NCBI GenBank assembly: GCA_900319695.1
Contig: ONPN01000014.1
Span: 1 to 64,000 of the forward strand
Source of the DNA: an uncultured Eubacteriales bacterium
Lineage (GTDB): Bacteria; Bacillota; Clostridia; Oscillospirales; Oscillospiraceae
Direction: 5' to 3'
DNA: 64,000 bases
The position numbers and the translations under genes are program-made. The stretch's first letter is position 1; each line of letters begins with the position of its first letter. The notes beneath the pieces are model-generated. The model was not told the DNA's origin and did not search any database. It was given only the letters and a program-made list of their open reading frames with translations. This document shows, piece after piece, positions 30,131-39,652 of the stretch.

Positions 30131-31480
30131 TTACGCCGCGTCTTCAAAAGCAGCCGCCGTGTATTCCTCTTCCAGCCTTGCCGGCATGTCGATTTTTTTT
30201 CGAAAGAGCTTTAAGAAATTTTCCTCCGCGATCATGCCGTCCTCATTCACTTCGATGCCCTCAAACGCAAGCGGGACGATCATGGGTGGCGTATCGAGGG
30301 AGAGCATCTGCATGGAGCGGAGCTGCCCGGCGCTCTGGTAGATCATCTCCACCTTGAAGAAAGACGCCCCGTCTCTGTTCACCCAGCGCTCAAAGACCAG
30401 CTTGGCCCCTATGGGCGTGGCGGTTTCGATCGCGCCGGGCAGCTCGTACGCCTGTACGCCCAGCGCCCCCAGCACGCTTGAGAGCGTGGAATCATGCCCG
30501 CACAGGAAGGAGAAGCGTCTGCCCGGTGTGTTGAGCTCGGCATAGAGCTCCCTCAGCATCGGATTGGCCATATTGGCAGCCAGGAGCGGAGACGCAAAGA
30601 CAATCTCCTCATAGACCGCCAGCACACGTCCGATCGCCCGCCAGTCATCGAAGCTGAGCTCGTGGCCAAAGGCGGCCTTCAAATCGTCCGGCTCCTCATA
30701 ATATTGGAGCACCAGAGCGTCCGCGACGGGGAGCACGGTCTTGATCGGCCCGATGAGAGCCGGCACGTCTCCTTCCCATAGGAAGAGCTTCGTCTCATCC
30801 TCCAGGAGATCGCCGTAAGCTCCGCTCTGATAGGCCTCGCTCTCCTCCATGTCGGTCACCTCCATCAGGAGCCGGATTGAAGGCTCCAGAGAGGCGCTGT
30901 ACCCGGACAGTCCGTCTCCGCCGCCGCGTTGGGCAATTTCCTCCGCGGCGTCGGCGGCATAGTCCTCGTTCAAAAAGTGGATCACCGGCATAAAAACCTC
31001 GTCCATCTCGTTATACGCCACATGGCGCTCCACGGGTACGACGGCCACCGGGAGAAGTCCGGCCGAAAAATAACGCGCCGTTGCCTGTGTGCGCTGCAGA
31101 CCGTTTGCATAGAAGCGCACGGCGCCGTCTTCCGGGATATAGTTTTCCGGAAACAGTCCTTCCTTCTCAAGCCACAGGCGAAAATACTGCCCCATGGTCG
31201 TCTCCAGCATTGCTCCGCGCAGAGAGAGCTCCGCGGGCTTTGAGGTCCAGGTGAACCATTCATGCGGCGTAATCTCATCCAGGACAGAGCCTCTTTCAGA
31301 CAGGGGCGAACGGATGTTGTGGCGGCTCAGAACCACGACCTGTTCCAGCGTGTACTCCCCCTGAGCGGAGGCGGTCACTGCGGAGGAATCCTCCGACGCC
31401 GAGGCGGAAAACGGGATCAGCCCAAGACACAACACCGCGATCATCACGACGCTGATTTCTCTTCTCCATCTTGTCCGCAT
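30131..31480 (-). CDS. agp: Exported histidine acid phosphatase, glucose-1-phosphatase (Agp)-like
   Basis: A 449-residue secreted phosphatase. Signal peptide with Ala-Ser-Ala cleavage region (VVMIAVLCLGLIPFSASASE, 11-30). The catalytic LSRHNIRSPLSERGSVL (His54) and FLCGHDSTLSSV (proton donor Asp) are intact. It aligns along its length with E. coli periplasmic glucose-1-phosphatase: GLQRTQATARYFSAG, VLQYYEEP, TPIGAKLVFERW and MIYQSAGQLR all have direct counterparts. RHNIR is the Agp-type variant of RHGxR. It would release glucose or other phosphate-ester products outside the membrane; phytase activity is the alternative. ATG follows AAAGGAG. It lies downstream of addA on the same strand but is probably separate. 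Confidence 0.88.
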   Translation of the reverse strand: MRTRWRREISVVMIAVLCLGLIPFSASASEDSSAVTASAQGEYTLEQVVVLSRHNIRSPLSERGSVLDEITPHEWFTWTSKPAELSLRGAMLETTMGQYFRLWLEKEGLFPENYIPEDGAVRFYANGLQRTQATARYFSAGLLPVAVVPVERHVAYNEMDEVFMPVIHFLNEDYAADAAEEIAQRGGGDGLSGYSASLEPSIRLLMEVTDMEESEAYQSGAYGDLLEDETKLFLWEGDVPALIGPIKTVLPVADALVLQYYEEPDDLKAAFGHELSFDDWRAIGRVLAVYEEIVFASPLLAANMANPMLRELYAELNTPGRRFSFLCGHDSTLSSVLGALGVQAYELPGAIETATPIGAKLVFERWVNRDGASFFKVEMIYQSAGQLRSMQMLSLDTPPMIVPLAFEGIEVNEDGMIAEENFLKLFRKKIDMPARLEEEYTAAAFEDAA

Positions 31481-31574
31481 GGATGAATTCTCCTTTCATG
31501 CTCACAGGATACGACGCCCTTCCCGCACAGGGCCTGTCAGTTTTCCAAGGCAAAAACCGCATTTTGTTTTTCTC

Positions 31575-34500
31575 CTATATCACCCTTATCTCTTTTCCCG
31601 GGGCGAGGAAGAACAGCACGCCCTCCTTCACGGGCTTTTCAAAGATGCGCGTAAGGGCGCGGGCGTAGGCCAGGAGCTGGCCCCGGTAGAGCTCCGCGCG
31701 CGCGGCGATCTCCTCCTCGGTTCGCACGCTGTCGGTCTTATAGTCGATGATGACGAGCGCGCCATCCTCCTCGAGACAGCAGTCCACCACGCCCTGCAAG
31801 AGAAGCTGTTCGCCCTCCGCGCCGGGGTAGAGCTCCGCCGCATCGAGCAGCAGGGAGAAGCGAAACTCCCGCAGGGGCTCCTTCGCCGCGAGCATGCGCC
31901 TGCCGAGCTCTGAACGAAACAGCCGTTCCAGGGCGCTGAGGTTGACAGCCCTGGCCTCCCGCTCCGAGAGGAAGCGCATGGCGCAAAGGCGGGCTACTTC
32001 TTCTTTGATCCCGTCCCGGCTTTTGGCCTTGGCAAAGTCCATGTATTGCAGCACTTTGTGCGTGGCGACGCCGCGCTCTGTCGCGGTGAGTGGCCTGTCC
32101 CCCTCGCCGAGCGTCGGCATGCGGAAGCTCCAGGACTTGGGCTTCACCATTTCCGCCGCGTCCTCATCCCGCTCATAGCGGCCCTTGAGCTCCGTCGCCG
32201 TCACCTTGGAGGGCAGATCGACCGCCGCGCCGTGCGGATAGACAAAGCCAAGCCGCCGCCTGAGCTCAGCCGCGGCCTCGGGATCGGCGGGGATTTCCGC
32301 CTGCGCGGTCTCCTCCGCGGCTGTCTCCTCCCCGCCGTGGCAGACGCGGAGGGCGATATGTTCCTCCCTGTCGGCAAGGCAGGCGCAGAGCAGCCACGAC
32401 GCGAAGCTCGACGCCCCCATCAGGGTCTCGGGCGCGATGGGCGGCGTTGCCATGGTCTCGGCCTTCTCAAGCGTTTTTTCGGCGTTTTCGGCGGAGACCA
32501 CCATGTAAAGCCGCTCCTTTGCGCGGGTGAGAGCCACATACAAAAGGCGCAGCTCCTCGCTCTTGTCCTCGCGCTCCTGCCTTCTGGCGATGGCAAGGCG
32601 GGCGAGGGAGGGGTAGCGCACGCGCTTTTCAAGATCCACCACCCGCGGGCCGAGGCCCAGCTCCGGGTGGACCAGCACTGTCCCACGCCGCGACTGGGCG
32701 TTGAACTTCCGCGCCGCATCGCAGAGGAAAACCACCGGGTATTCAAGGCCCTTGGAGCGGTGGATGGACACAATCTGCACCGCGCGGCCCAGCGTGCCGA
32801 CGCCGGGCTCCTGCCCTTTTGCGGCGAGCGCCTGAAGCCATAGCGAGAAGCGGTGCAGGCCGTGGTAGCCGGTGCTCTCGAAGCCCTCGGAGAGCTCGAC
32901 CAGGGCCATGAGATTGGCGCGACGCCGCGCTCCGTCGTCCATGGCGCTACACAGGGCCAGCAGATCGAGCTGTTCGATCACGAGCCACACGGTCTCCCCC
33001 GCGCTCAAATCCGTCGCCTCGCTGCGCAAGCTGGCTAGCTTGTCGAGGAAAGCGCGGCACTTTTCATCCGTCTCCCCGGCGGCCTCAAGGGCGGTGTAGA
33101 AGTCCGCGTCCCGCTTTGCCGCGCGGATATAGGACAGCTCGTCCGGCGTAAACCCAAAGGCCGCCGAGCGCAGCACCGCGATCAGCGGGATGTCCTTGTG
33201 GGGGTTGTCCATCACGGTCAGCATGGCGAGGGTCAGGGCGATCTCGGGCGCGGTGAAAAAGCCGCTGCCCTGGGCGCTGCCCACGGGGACGCCCTCATTG
33301 ATAAGCGCCTCACGGTAGATGCCGCCCGTCTTGCCCGGTGAGCGCAGCAGGATGGCAATGTCGCCGTAATCCATTGGCCGCTGTCCGCCGCCGTCCGTGA
33401 CCGTCGCCCCGGATTCCACCAGGGCGCGGATTTTTTTTGCGGTGAACGCCGCCTCGAGAGCCGTCTTGTCGGGGCTCTCCTCGTCGCCGCTCTCGGGCAA
33501 TTCGTAGAGCAGCAGCTCCGGCTTCGGCACCTCGCCCTCGTAATACACCGCCCCGTGGACAAGCGCGGCCTCGTCGTTGTAGTCCACGTCGCCCAGGGAC
33601 TCGGACATGCAGAGGGAGAAGACCGCGTTGGCGGCGTCCAGAATCTCACGCCGCGAGCGAAAGTTTTCGCGCAGCAGAACCCGCGCCGCGCCGGAATCGG
33701 GCTCGGCATAGCGGTGATACTTTTCGTTGAAGATGGCGGGGTCGGCCAGGCGGAAGCGGTAGATGGACTGCTTCACGTCGCCCACCAGAAAGAGGCGTCT
33801 GCCTCCGTCCGATACGGCGGTGAAGATTTCATCCTGTACGCGGCTCACGTCCTGGTACTCGTCCACCATGACCTCGGTATAGCGCTGGGACAGCCCCCGT
33901 GCAAGCTCCGTGGGTTCCCCGTCCGCGCCGATGAGCAGGGCCGCCGCCTTGTGCTCGAGGTCCGCGTAATCCACCAGCCCCCGGCTCTGCTTGTCATGCG
34001 CGTAGGCACTGTCAAAGGTGAGGGTCAGGCGCAGCAGGGCGCCCATGGCGGGGGCGGTTTTCGCCATGTCCGCGAGCAGTTCCGAAGACGAAGAGGCAAA
34101 GACCGGCGCGACCTTTTTCTTGAAACAGTCGACGCAGGCCGTGCGTCTGGTTTTCAGTTTCTCGCTCAGGGCCTCGTTGGGCGTTCCGCGCAGAACCGGC
34201 AGGCGCGGCACGTTCAGCGGCAGGAGCGCCGCCGCCTTGTCCCAGCCCAGCTCGAGACAGCGCGACAGCTCCCGGAGCTGGGCCGCGATGTCCTCAAAGT
34301 GCGCGGCGTAGGCGTCTTTGATGCGCGGCTCCTCGGCCATCTCGGCGAGCAGGGCGTCAAACTCCGCGCTCCAGTGGTCGGCGAGGCCCTTCGCCCAGGC
34401 CATGAGCTCCCGGCCCCACGGGGTCTGGCCCGCGTCGGGCGCGGGAGAGGCGAGCAGGGCGGTCTGCTTCTCCGCCCAGGCGGCGGGGAAGGCGTGGCAC

Positions 34501-35057
34501 TGCATTTTTTCATGCAGCTCAAGGATGAGCTCGGCGAGGCTGCGGTCGTCCCGCCCCTCGCCCACGGTGTCGGCCAGGAGGCGGAAGTCGGGGTCGTCCT
34601 CGATTTTGTCGTAGCAGTCCTCAAGCACGCGGTCGAGGCAGGACGCGCGCATGGACTCGGCTCGCTCCTCGTCCAGGATCTTGAAATCCGGGGTGAGGCC
34701 CGCCGCCTGGCAGTTTTCTCGCAGAAGGTCTGCGCAGAAGCTGTGGATGGTGCCGATCTTCGCGCGGCGGAGCAGTGCGCTCTGGCGGCGCAGACGGCTG
34801 TTGCCCGGCTCGGAGGCGAGGCGGCGGGACAGCTCCTCCGAGATGCGGCCCCGCAGCTCCCCCGCCGCGGCGCGGGTGTAGGTGATGATGAGGAAACTGT
34901 CGATGTCGACGGGATGGGCAGGGTCGGTCAGATAGGCCATCAGGCGCTCGGTGAGCACGCGGGTCTTGCCGCTGCCCGCCCCAGCGGACACCAGCACGGG
35001 ACAGCCGCGCAGCTCGATCGCCCGGCGCTGGGATTCGGTGGGCTTAAATTCCGCCAT
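31575..35057 (-). CDS. addA: ATP-dependent helicase/nuclease subunit A
   Basis: A 1160-residue UvrD-family helicase with a RecB-type nuclease domain. Walker A SAGAGSGKTRVLTER at ~25, motif Ia TYTRAAAGELR, DEYQD Walker B (VMVDEYQDVSRVQDEIF), SIYRFRLADPAIF, IHRSKGLEYPVVFL, and the nuclease motif IIDYKTDS near residue 1105. With AddB it processes double-strand breaks and makes Chi-regulated 3' tails. It overlaps addB by 14 bases (same strand, addB first), the standard gene order. Slightly shorter than Bacillus AddA (~1230) but complete. Confidence 0.96.
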   Translation of the reverse strand: MAEFKPTESQRRAIELRGCPVLVSAGAGSGKTRVLTERLMAYLTDPAHPVDIDSFLIITYTRAAAGELRGRISEELSRRLASEPGNSRLRRQSALLRRAKIGTIHSFCADLLRENCQAAGLTPDFKILDEERAESMRASCLDRVLEDCYDKIEDDPDFRLLADTVGEGRDDRSLAELILELHEKMQCHAFPAAWAEKQTALLASPAPDAGQTPWGRELMAWAKGLADHWSAEFDALLAEMAEEPRIKDAYAAHFEDIAAQLRELSRCLELGWDKAAALLPLNVPRLPVLRGTPNEALSEKLKTRRTACVDCFKKKVAPVFASSSSELLADMAKTAPAMGALLRLTLTFDSAYAHDKQSRGLVDYADLEHKAAALLIGADGEPTELARGLSQRYTEVMVDEYQDVSRVQDEIFTAVSDGGRRLFLVGDVKQSIYRFRLADPAIFNEKYHRYAEPDSGAARVLLRENFRSRREILDAANAVFSLCMSESLGDVDYNDEAALVHGAVYYEGEVPKPELLLYELPESGDEESPDKTALEAAFTAKKIRALVESGATVTDGGGQRPMDYGDIAILLRSPGKTGGIYREALINEGVPVGSAQGSGFFTAPEIALTLAMLTVMDNPHKDIPLIAVLRSAAFGFTPDELSYIRAAKRDADFYTALEAAGETDEKCRAFLDKLASLRSEATDLSAGETVWLVIEQLDLLALCSAMDDGARRRANLMALVELSEGFESTGYHGLHRFSLWLQALAAKGQEPGVGTLGRAVQIVSIHRSKGLEYPVVFLCDAARKFNAQSRRGTVLVHPELGLGPRVVDLEKRVRYPSLARLAIARRQEREDKSEELRLLYVALTRAKERLYMVVSAENAEKTLEKAETMATPPIAPETLMGASSFASWLLCACLADREEHIALRVCHGGEETAAEETAQAEIPADPEAAAELRRRLGFVYPHGAAVDLPSKVTATELKGRYERDEDAAEMVKPKSWSFRMPTLGEGDRPLTATERGVATHKVLQYMDFAKAKSRDGIKEEVARLCAMRFLSEREARAVNLSALERLFRSELGRRMLAAKEPLREFRFSLLLDAAELYPGAEGEQLLLQGVVDCCLEEDGALVIIDYKTDSVRTEEEIAARAELYRGQLLAYARALTRIFEKPVKEGVLFFLAPGKEIRVI

Positions 35058-38000
35058 GTCGTTCTCCCTCCTCCATCATGGCCCAGACCTCCGCCGGGCT
35101 GTATTTGGGCAGATAGCGGCTCTTCTCCCCGCCGCGCCCCTCGACGAAATGACAGGCGTCATAGTAGTCGCAGTGCAGGCAGGCGTTGTCGCTCTGGCTG
35201 CGGTAATAGGGGTCGGCGGCGATGCTGCCCGCGCGAAGCTGCTTTGCCATGCCCTTGAGCTGCCGCCGGATATGCCTGTCCAGCAGGCCAAGGCGTTCAA
35301 GGCTGGCAATGCTGTCCTCCGACGGCTTGTTGTATTTGAACTTGATCGGGATATAGCGCTTCTCGTTCCCGTGCTCCCAGGCCTCCTGCAGGGCCGCGTC
35401 GTCCAGGATGAGGCCGCTGCGGCGCAGCTCCTTTGCCCGCTCTGCCTCCACGCTTTCGGCGTCCGGTTTGGCGTCGGCGGAGAGCATGGGACTGCGCGCC
35501 GGAATGTACATGATCCCGGCGGGGACGATCTCATGCCCGTAGCGGGCCTCTCCCCCGTCGGAGAGGGTGAAGAGATACAGGAGCATCTGGAGGTTCATGC
35601 CGTTTAACACCTCGGACAGGTTAAACTCCTTGCGCCCGGTCTTGTAGTCCACCACGCGCAGGTAGAGCTTCCCGTCGTGCAGCCAGCCGTCCACACGATC
35701 GGCTATGCCGATGAGGGACATGGCCTCCGCGTCCTCGCCCAGCTCGATGGGCGGGATGTCGCTGGCCTCCGCGAAGTTGAGCTCGAAGTCCAGCGGCGTG
35801 AAGTCCGACGCGCGCAGCTCCTGGGCCATGTCCGCGACCACGCGGCCCACATTCTCGCGCAGGCGGCGGAAGAGGTAGACGAAGCGGTTGCTCTTCTCCT
35901 GGAAGTCGTTGAGCTCCTCGTGGACATAGGTCTCGACATAGTGATCCGTGAGGGCGCGCAGCTCCTCATCCGTGACGTTCCGGAAGCCGCCGCGCTGTCC
36001 GACCTCACGGGCCACGTTTTCGAGCACATAGTGCATGAAGACGCCCATCTCAGGCGGCTCAAAGCCCGCGGGCGTGTGGGGCCTGGCTTTCAGTCCGTAC
36101 TGGCAGAAGTAGGCGAAGCGGCAGGAGGCGAACTTCTCCACCCGCGACGCGCTCAGTCTCAGCTTTTTGCCGTAGAGCCGCGCGACGCCCTCCTTTGACA
36201 GGCTGCCGCGCGTGAGCTCCGACGCCGCCTTGAGGGCGGCGGAGCGCTCCGGGGCGGTCTCGGCGAAGTAGTCCGCCGCCGCCCGCTCGCGTCCCCCGCC
36301 GCCGTGGATGGCCTGGGCGGCGAGGTTCAGGGCCGGGCCCTCGGCGGACATGCGTGCGTCCGTGAGGTCGGCATTTTCGGCTTCGACGCCGAACAGGGCC
36401 TGTGCCCTGCGAAAGACGAAGGCCGGGCGCAGCGCCGCGCCGTCCGCGTCGGAGGCGGGGCAGAGCAGGCTCAGGCTCTCGGAGGGCAGGGTCAGGGTAT
36501 AGTAGATCAGGGCAAACTCACGCCAGAGCTCGCTGTCTCCGCCGGGGCCGAGCTCGATGTCCAGCTCCAGCAGGCGCTGCCGCTCGTCGAGGGAGAAGAC
36601 GCCGCCCCCCTCTTCCGCCATGGGCAGGCGGTTTTCCGACGCGCCGAGGACGATCAGGTGTTTGATGTCCCGGCGGCGGTTGCGGTCGAAGTCACCCGCC
36701 GTGACGCGGTCCAGCGAGACGGGGATGGTGCCCACGTCGTATTTGGAGAGCATCAGGGTGAAGAGGCGCCCGAAGTGCTCACAGTCCATGGCGCTGTCGC
36801 CGAGGATGGCGTCGCACTGCTCCAGCGCGCCGACGACCAGCTCCCAGAGCTGGCGGGTTTCACTGGCGCTCTTCTCCCGGCCGAGGGCCTGCAGGGCGTC
36901 GGCCCGGCGGCTCAGGGTCTCGGGCAGGCGCAGGTCGCGGAAGAGTCCAGCGAGGGCCTGGGCCTGGGCGGTGGCGGTCTCGGCCTCGCGCGCCGCCTTC
37001 TCGAAGGATCTGAGCGGCCCGGCCACGCGGCGGCGCAGGGCGTTGATGCGCTCCAGCTTCTCCTCGATCTCCGGGGTGTACTCCCCGCCGTAGCCGTCCG
37101 GGTGCTGGCGCCAGTCCCGCGCGCGCTGCCATGCGCTGCCCCGAAGCTGCCACTTGAAAAGATAGCTCTCCAGCTCGTCGCACTCGGCTTCCTCAAGCCC
37201 GACAAGCCCGGTGCGCAGATAGCTCACCATATCGTCAGGAGCCCAGCCGCCCTGGATGATCTCGTAGGCGCAGGCGATCAGCGCGGGCAGGGGCTTTGCC
37301 ATCAGGTCGGAGCGCGCCGCCGTGTAGAGCGGCACGCCGTAGTGGCGGAACACGCTCTCGAGCGTGCCGCGGTAATCGTCGAAGCCCCGCGCGACAATCG
37401 CAATATCCCGCCAGCGGCAGCCGTGGTCCCGCGCAAGCTCAAGGCAGAGGGCCGCCGCCTGCTCGCACTCGGCGCTGACGCTCTCGGCGCGCATAAGGCG
37501 GATCGGCGCGGGGCCGGGAAAGCTCGCGTCCGTGTAGTCGAACATGTGTTCGGCGAAGAAGCGCAGGGCGTTTTCCCCCGCAGCGTCCGCCTCCATGACG
37601 GAGACCTTGACCTCCTGCCCCAGCTCCTCCGCCGCCTTTTCCAGCATGTGCGCGGCACGGCGGGAGAGGGCGAAGACCTCGCTTTCGCCGTAGAAATCAT
37701 CGAGCGTGAGGCAGACCGTGAGGGCGATCCCCTGCCGCAGCATGGCGCAGAGCACCTCCTGCTCCTGGCGGGTAAAGTCGATGAAGCCGTCGACAAAGAC
37801 CTTCGTATTCGGCGCAAGGCCGCCGTCGTCGATCTGCTCCGCGAGGTATGTGAGCCGGTCCGACGGGTCGACGCGGCCGTTTCCCGCCGTCGCATCAAAG
37901 GCTTCCAGCACCAGGGCCAGGTCACGCAGCTTGTCGCCGAGGCCGTCGGGGCACTCCGCCGCGGCGGTCAAAAGCTGCTCCGCGTCGACGCGGGCGGTCT

Positions 38001-38382
38001 TGAGCTCGTCCACGGCACTCAGCAGCATGGCCTGCATCTCTGGCCGCCGCTGGGCCGCGCCATAGACCGTGAGCCGCGCCCCGACCCCTTGCAGGGCCAG
38101 CGCCATGCACAGCATACGCCCGCCCTGGTCGAGCCATGGGGCCGCCGCACCGCCGTGCCTTGTCTCAAGGGAGCGCGCGAGGCCCGTGAAGCTCAGCACC
38201 TCGGCATAGAGGGAGAGGCGGTCCCCGCAGACGCGGCAGAGCTCGCGCTCGGCCTCGTGGCTGTACTGCTCCGGTACGAGCAGGATGTTGCTGCCGACGC
38301 CGCGCGCCATATTCTCCTTGATCTCGCCGATGAGCGCGGCGGTCTTACCCGTCCCCGCCCGACCGATCAGAAATCTCAGCAT
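35044..38382 (-). CDS. addB: ATP-dependent helicase/deoxyribonuclease subunit B
   Basis: A 1112-residue partner of AddA. N-terminal Walker A GRAGTGKTAALIGEI; the middle is a degenerate helicase with ARGFDDYRGTLESVFRHYGVPLY and FLIVLGASE-like HLIVLGASENRLP; the C-terminal nuclease domain has LRVVDYKTGRKEF. The [4Fe-4S] staple cysteines are visible: one in KFASCRFAYFCQYGL and three in NACLHCDYYDAC at the end. First gene of the addBA operon with its own promoter. Confidence 0.95.
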   Translation of the reverse strand: MLRFLIGRAGTGKTAALIGEIKENMARGVGSNILLVPEQYSHEAERELCRVCGDRLSLYAEVLSFTGLARSLETRHGGAAAPWLDQGGRMLCMALALQGVGARLTVYGAAQRRPEMQAMLLSAVDELKTARVDAEQLLTAAAECPDGLGDKLRDLALVLEAFDATAGNGRVDPSDRLTYLAEQIDDGGLAPNTKVFVDGFIDFTRQEQEVLCAMLRQGIALTVCLTLDDFYGESEVFALSRRAAHMLEKAAEELGQEVKVSVMEADAAGENALRFFAEHMFDYTDASFPGPAPIRLMRAESVSAECEQAAALCLELARDHGCRWRDIAIVARGFDDYRGTLESVFRHYGVPLYTAARSDLMAKPLPALIACAYEIIQGGWAPDDMVSYLRTGLVGLEEAECDELESYLFKWQLRGSAWQRARDWRQHPDGYGGEYTPEIEEKLERINALRRRVAGPLRSFEKAAREAETATAQAQALAGLFRDLRLPETLSRRADALQALGREKSASETRQLWELVVGALEQCDAILGDSAMDCEHFGRLFTLMLSKYDVGTIPVSLDRVTAGDFDRNRRRDIKHLIVLGASENRLPMAEEGGGVFSLDERQRLLELDIELGPGGDSELWREFALIYYTLTLPSESLSLLCPASDADGAALRPAFVFRRAQALFGVEAENADLTDARMSAEGPALNLAAQAIHGGGGRERAAADYFAETAPERSAALKAASELTRGSLSKEGVARLYGKKLRLSASRVEKFASCRFAYFCQYGLKARPHTPAGFEPPEMGVFMHYVLENVAREVGQRGGFRNVTDEELRALTDHYVETYVHEELNDFQEKSNRFVYLFRRLRENVGRVVADMAQELRASDFTPLDFELNFAEASDIPPIELGEDAEAMSLIGIADRVDGWLHDGKLYLRVVDYKTGRKEFNLSEVLNGMNLQMLLYLFTLSDGGEARYGHEIVPAGIMYIPARSPMLSADAKPDAESVEAERAKELRRSGLILDDAALQEAWEHGNEKRYIPIKFKYNKPSEDSIASLERLGLLDRHIRRQLKGMAKQLRAGSIAADPYYRSQSDNACLHCDYYDACHFVEGRGGEKSRYLPKYSPAEVWAMMEEGERHGGI

Positions 38383-38418
38383 GGTATCAAAACCCTTTCC
38401 GATGTACTTGTTTGCTCT

Positions 38419-38447
38419 ATTTTATCAAATCCCGGCTCGGGAGACAA
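38419..38447 (-). promoter_or_regulatory. Promoter of addBA
   Basis: Minus-strand -35 TTGTCT (38442-38447), 17-base spacer, -10 TAAAAT (38419-38424), 37 bases before the addB ATG. Confidence 0.7.
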
Positions 38448-38544
38448 GCCTTTGACGCTGTCATGGCAAGCCGGTGCTTCAGCCCTCTCAGTCACAATGC
38501 TTGCGGGAGACGCATTGTGACAGCTCCCCCGGAGGGGGAGCCAA

Positions 38545-38663
38545 GCGCAGGGGCCGATGCCCTCATCGGCCCGGCGGTACACGGTATGTTGCCCGTATTC
38601 GCCCGGGCGCGGAGGATTCGGGCAGGTCGTGCCGCCGGGCGACCGCGAGGGTCGCCCCTACGG
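38545..38663. repeat. Composite palindromic repeat, CCGTAGGGG family, copy 2
   Basis: Left half GGGGCCGATGCCCTCATCGG (38550-38569) is identical to the element at 28536; right half contains GGGCGACCGCGAGGGTCGCCC and ends CCCCTACGG at 38663. Just upstream (38487-38542) is another inverted repeat, TCACAATGCTTGCGGGAGACGCATTGTGA-type with GCTCCCCCGGAGGGGGAGC at 38523-38541. This part of the 445-base gap between addB and the toxin-antitoxin pair holds only repeats. Confidence 0.7.
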
Positions 38664-38674
38664 AAATAATTTAG

Positions 38675-38772
38675 GGCAACACCGCATAATTCGGCAAGAG
38701 CAGATCCTGAGAAAATTTGGGTTCTGATAAAGGCACTTTTTCGCAGATGTACTTTGTGTACCTCAAGAAAAA
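38675..38772. repeat. 98-bp dispersed repeat, copy 1
   Basis: 98 bases that recur at 61889-61986 with a single difference (C versus T at the sixth base). In this copy it is intergenic, ending 15 bases before the toxin-antitoxin operator. On the minus strand it has an open frame reading LEVHKVHLRKSAFIRTQIF, the same peptide that is fused to the thioredoxin reductase at the second copy. Identity unknown; no transposase nearby. Confidence 0.85.
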
Positions 38773-38786
38773 ATAGCAATCTAATC

Positions 38787-38805
38787 TGCTATATTATATA
38801 CAGCA
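38787..38805. promoter_or_regulatory. Likely autoregulatory operator/promoter of the toxin-antitoxin pair
   Basis: Near-palindrome TGCTATATTATATACAGCA (38787-38805) overlaps a -10-like TATATT (38790-38795), 22 bases before the antitoxin start. RelB/DinJ-type antitoxins bind such palindromes to repress their own promoter. I find no good -35. Confidence 0.5.
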
Positions 38806-38827
38806 ATCAATAAGTGAGGTGTGACTT

Positions 38828-39145
38828 ATGCCAAGAATATCAAGTCGGACGGCGAGTGTTTTTACTCGCGTTGACCCCGACACAAAGGCGCAGGCTGAGA
38901 TAATCTTGAACCAGCTCGGCATCCCCATGTCCAACGCGATCGGCATGTTTTTGAAACAGGTCGTGATCCAGCGTGGGATTCCTTTCGACATGAAGCTCCC
39001 CGCTTCCGTGCCCGTCGCGGTCGGCAGTCTGACGCAGGAGCAGCTCAGCCGGGAGCTGCAAAAGGGCATGGACGATATTGACGCAGGGCGTGTCGTTTCC
39101 GCCGACGCGGTCGAGGCGGAGATGCGGAGCCTGTACGGCGTATGA
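38828..39145 (+). CDS. RelB/DinJ family antitoxin
   Basis: A 105-residue protein with a ribbon-helix-helix N terminus: SVFTRVDPDTKAQAEIILNQLGIPMSNAIGMFLKQVVIQRGIPFDMKLP is the standard RelB/DinJ DNA-binding domain. The C-terminal half (LTQEQLSRELQKGMDDIDAGRVVSADAVEAEMRSLYG) is the toxin-neutralising part. GAGG precedes the ATG. It overlaps the toxin gene by ATGA, as is typical of the antitoxin-first order. Confidence 0.92.
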   Translation: MPRISSRTASVFTRVDPDTKAQAEIILNQLGIPMSNAIGMFLKQVVIQRGIPFDMKLPASVPVAVGSLTQEQLSRELQKGMDDIDAGRVVSADAVEAEMRSLYGV

Positions 39146-39468
39146 AGATCGTATACACCTATGCTGCCCGTCAGGATTTGTGGGAAATATACGAGTATAT
39201 CGCCTTTACGCTCCTTGCCCCGGAGACAGCGCGGGCTCTGACAGACAAGATTATGTCGGAGATACGTTCTTTGGAGAAACTTTCGGAACGCAACCCTTTA
39301 TACAGGGATGAACCATGGCACAGTCTGGGCATACGATCCATGAAGGTCAAAAACTATCTTGTTTTCTATACCTTGCAAAAGGAGTGCGAGACCGTCACCG
39401 TCGTGCGTATCCTGTACGGCGGGCGTGATATCAGCCGCCAACTTGAAGAGGCAATTGAATTGCAATAA
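39142..39468 (+). CDS. RelE/ParE superfamily toxin
   Basis: A 108-residue RelE/ParE-fold protein: YTYAARQDLWEIYEYIAFTLLAPETARALTDKIMSEIRSLEKLSERNPLYRDEPWHSLGIRSMKVKNYLVFYTL...VTVVRILYGGRDISRQL. The spacing and the LYGGRDI ending suit ParE (gyrase poison) or the YafQ/RelE ribosome-dependent RNase subgroup; the sequence alone does not decide which. Translationally coupled to the antitoxin. Confidence 0.9.
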   Translation: MKIVYTYAARQDLWEIYEYIAFTLLAPETARALTDKIMSEIRSLEKLSERNPLYRDEPWHSLGIRSMKVKNYLVFYTLQKECETVTVVRILYGGRDISRQLEEAIELQ

Positions 39469-39482
39469 CAGTTTACCGCAGG

Positions 39483-39514
39483 ACGGAGAGATTTCAAAGG
39501 TCTCTCCGTTTTTC
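39483..39514 (+). terminator. Intrinsic terminator of the toxin-antitoxin operon
   Basis: 9-bp stem ACGGAGAGA (39483-39491) / TCTCTCCGT (39501-39509), nine-base loop, followed by T5. Confidence 0.85.
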
Positions 39515-39595
39515 TATTATGTACCATTACTGTAAGCGCTGAAAAAGGTTTGAAAAGCGGTAAATTGAGTATTGCGAGGTTTTTTTCGCTCTCCC

Positions 39596-39624
39596 TTGCA
39601 TAATTCAGCTGATAATGCTAAAAT
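39596..39624 (+). promoter_or_regulatory. Promoter of the aminotransferase gene
   Basis: -35 TTGCAT (39596-39601), 17-base spacer, -10 TAAAAT (39619-39624), 29 bases before the ATG. Confidence 0.75.
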
Positions 39625-39652
39625 ATAGCATCAAAACCAAGGGGGCGTACAC

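Noticed and set aside
36304..38520. A 738-codon plus-strand frame opposite addB, and a 567-codon frame opposite addA (33555-35258)
   Set aside because: Shadows of AddB and AddA, which show all helicase and nuclease motifs.
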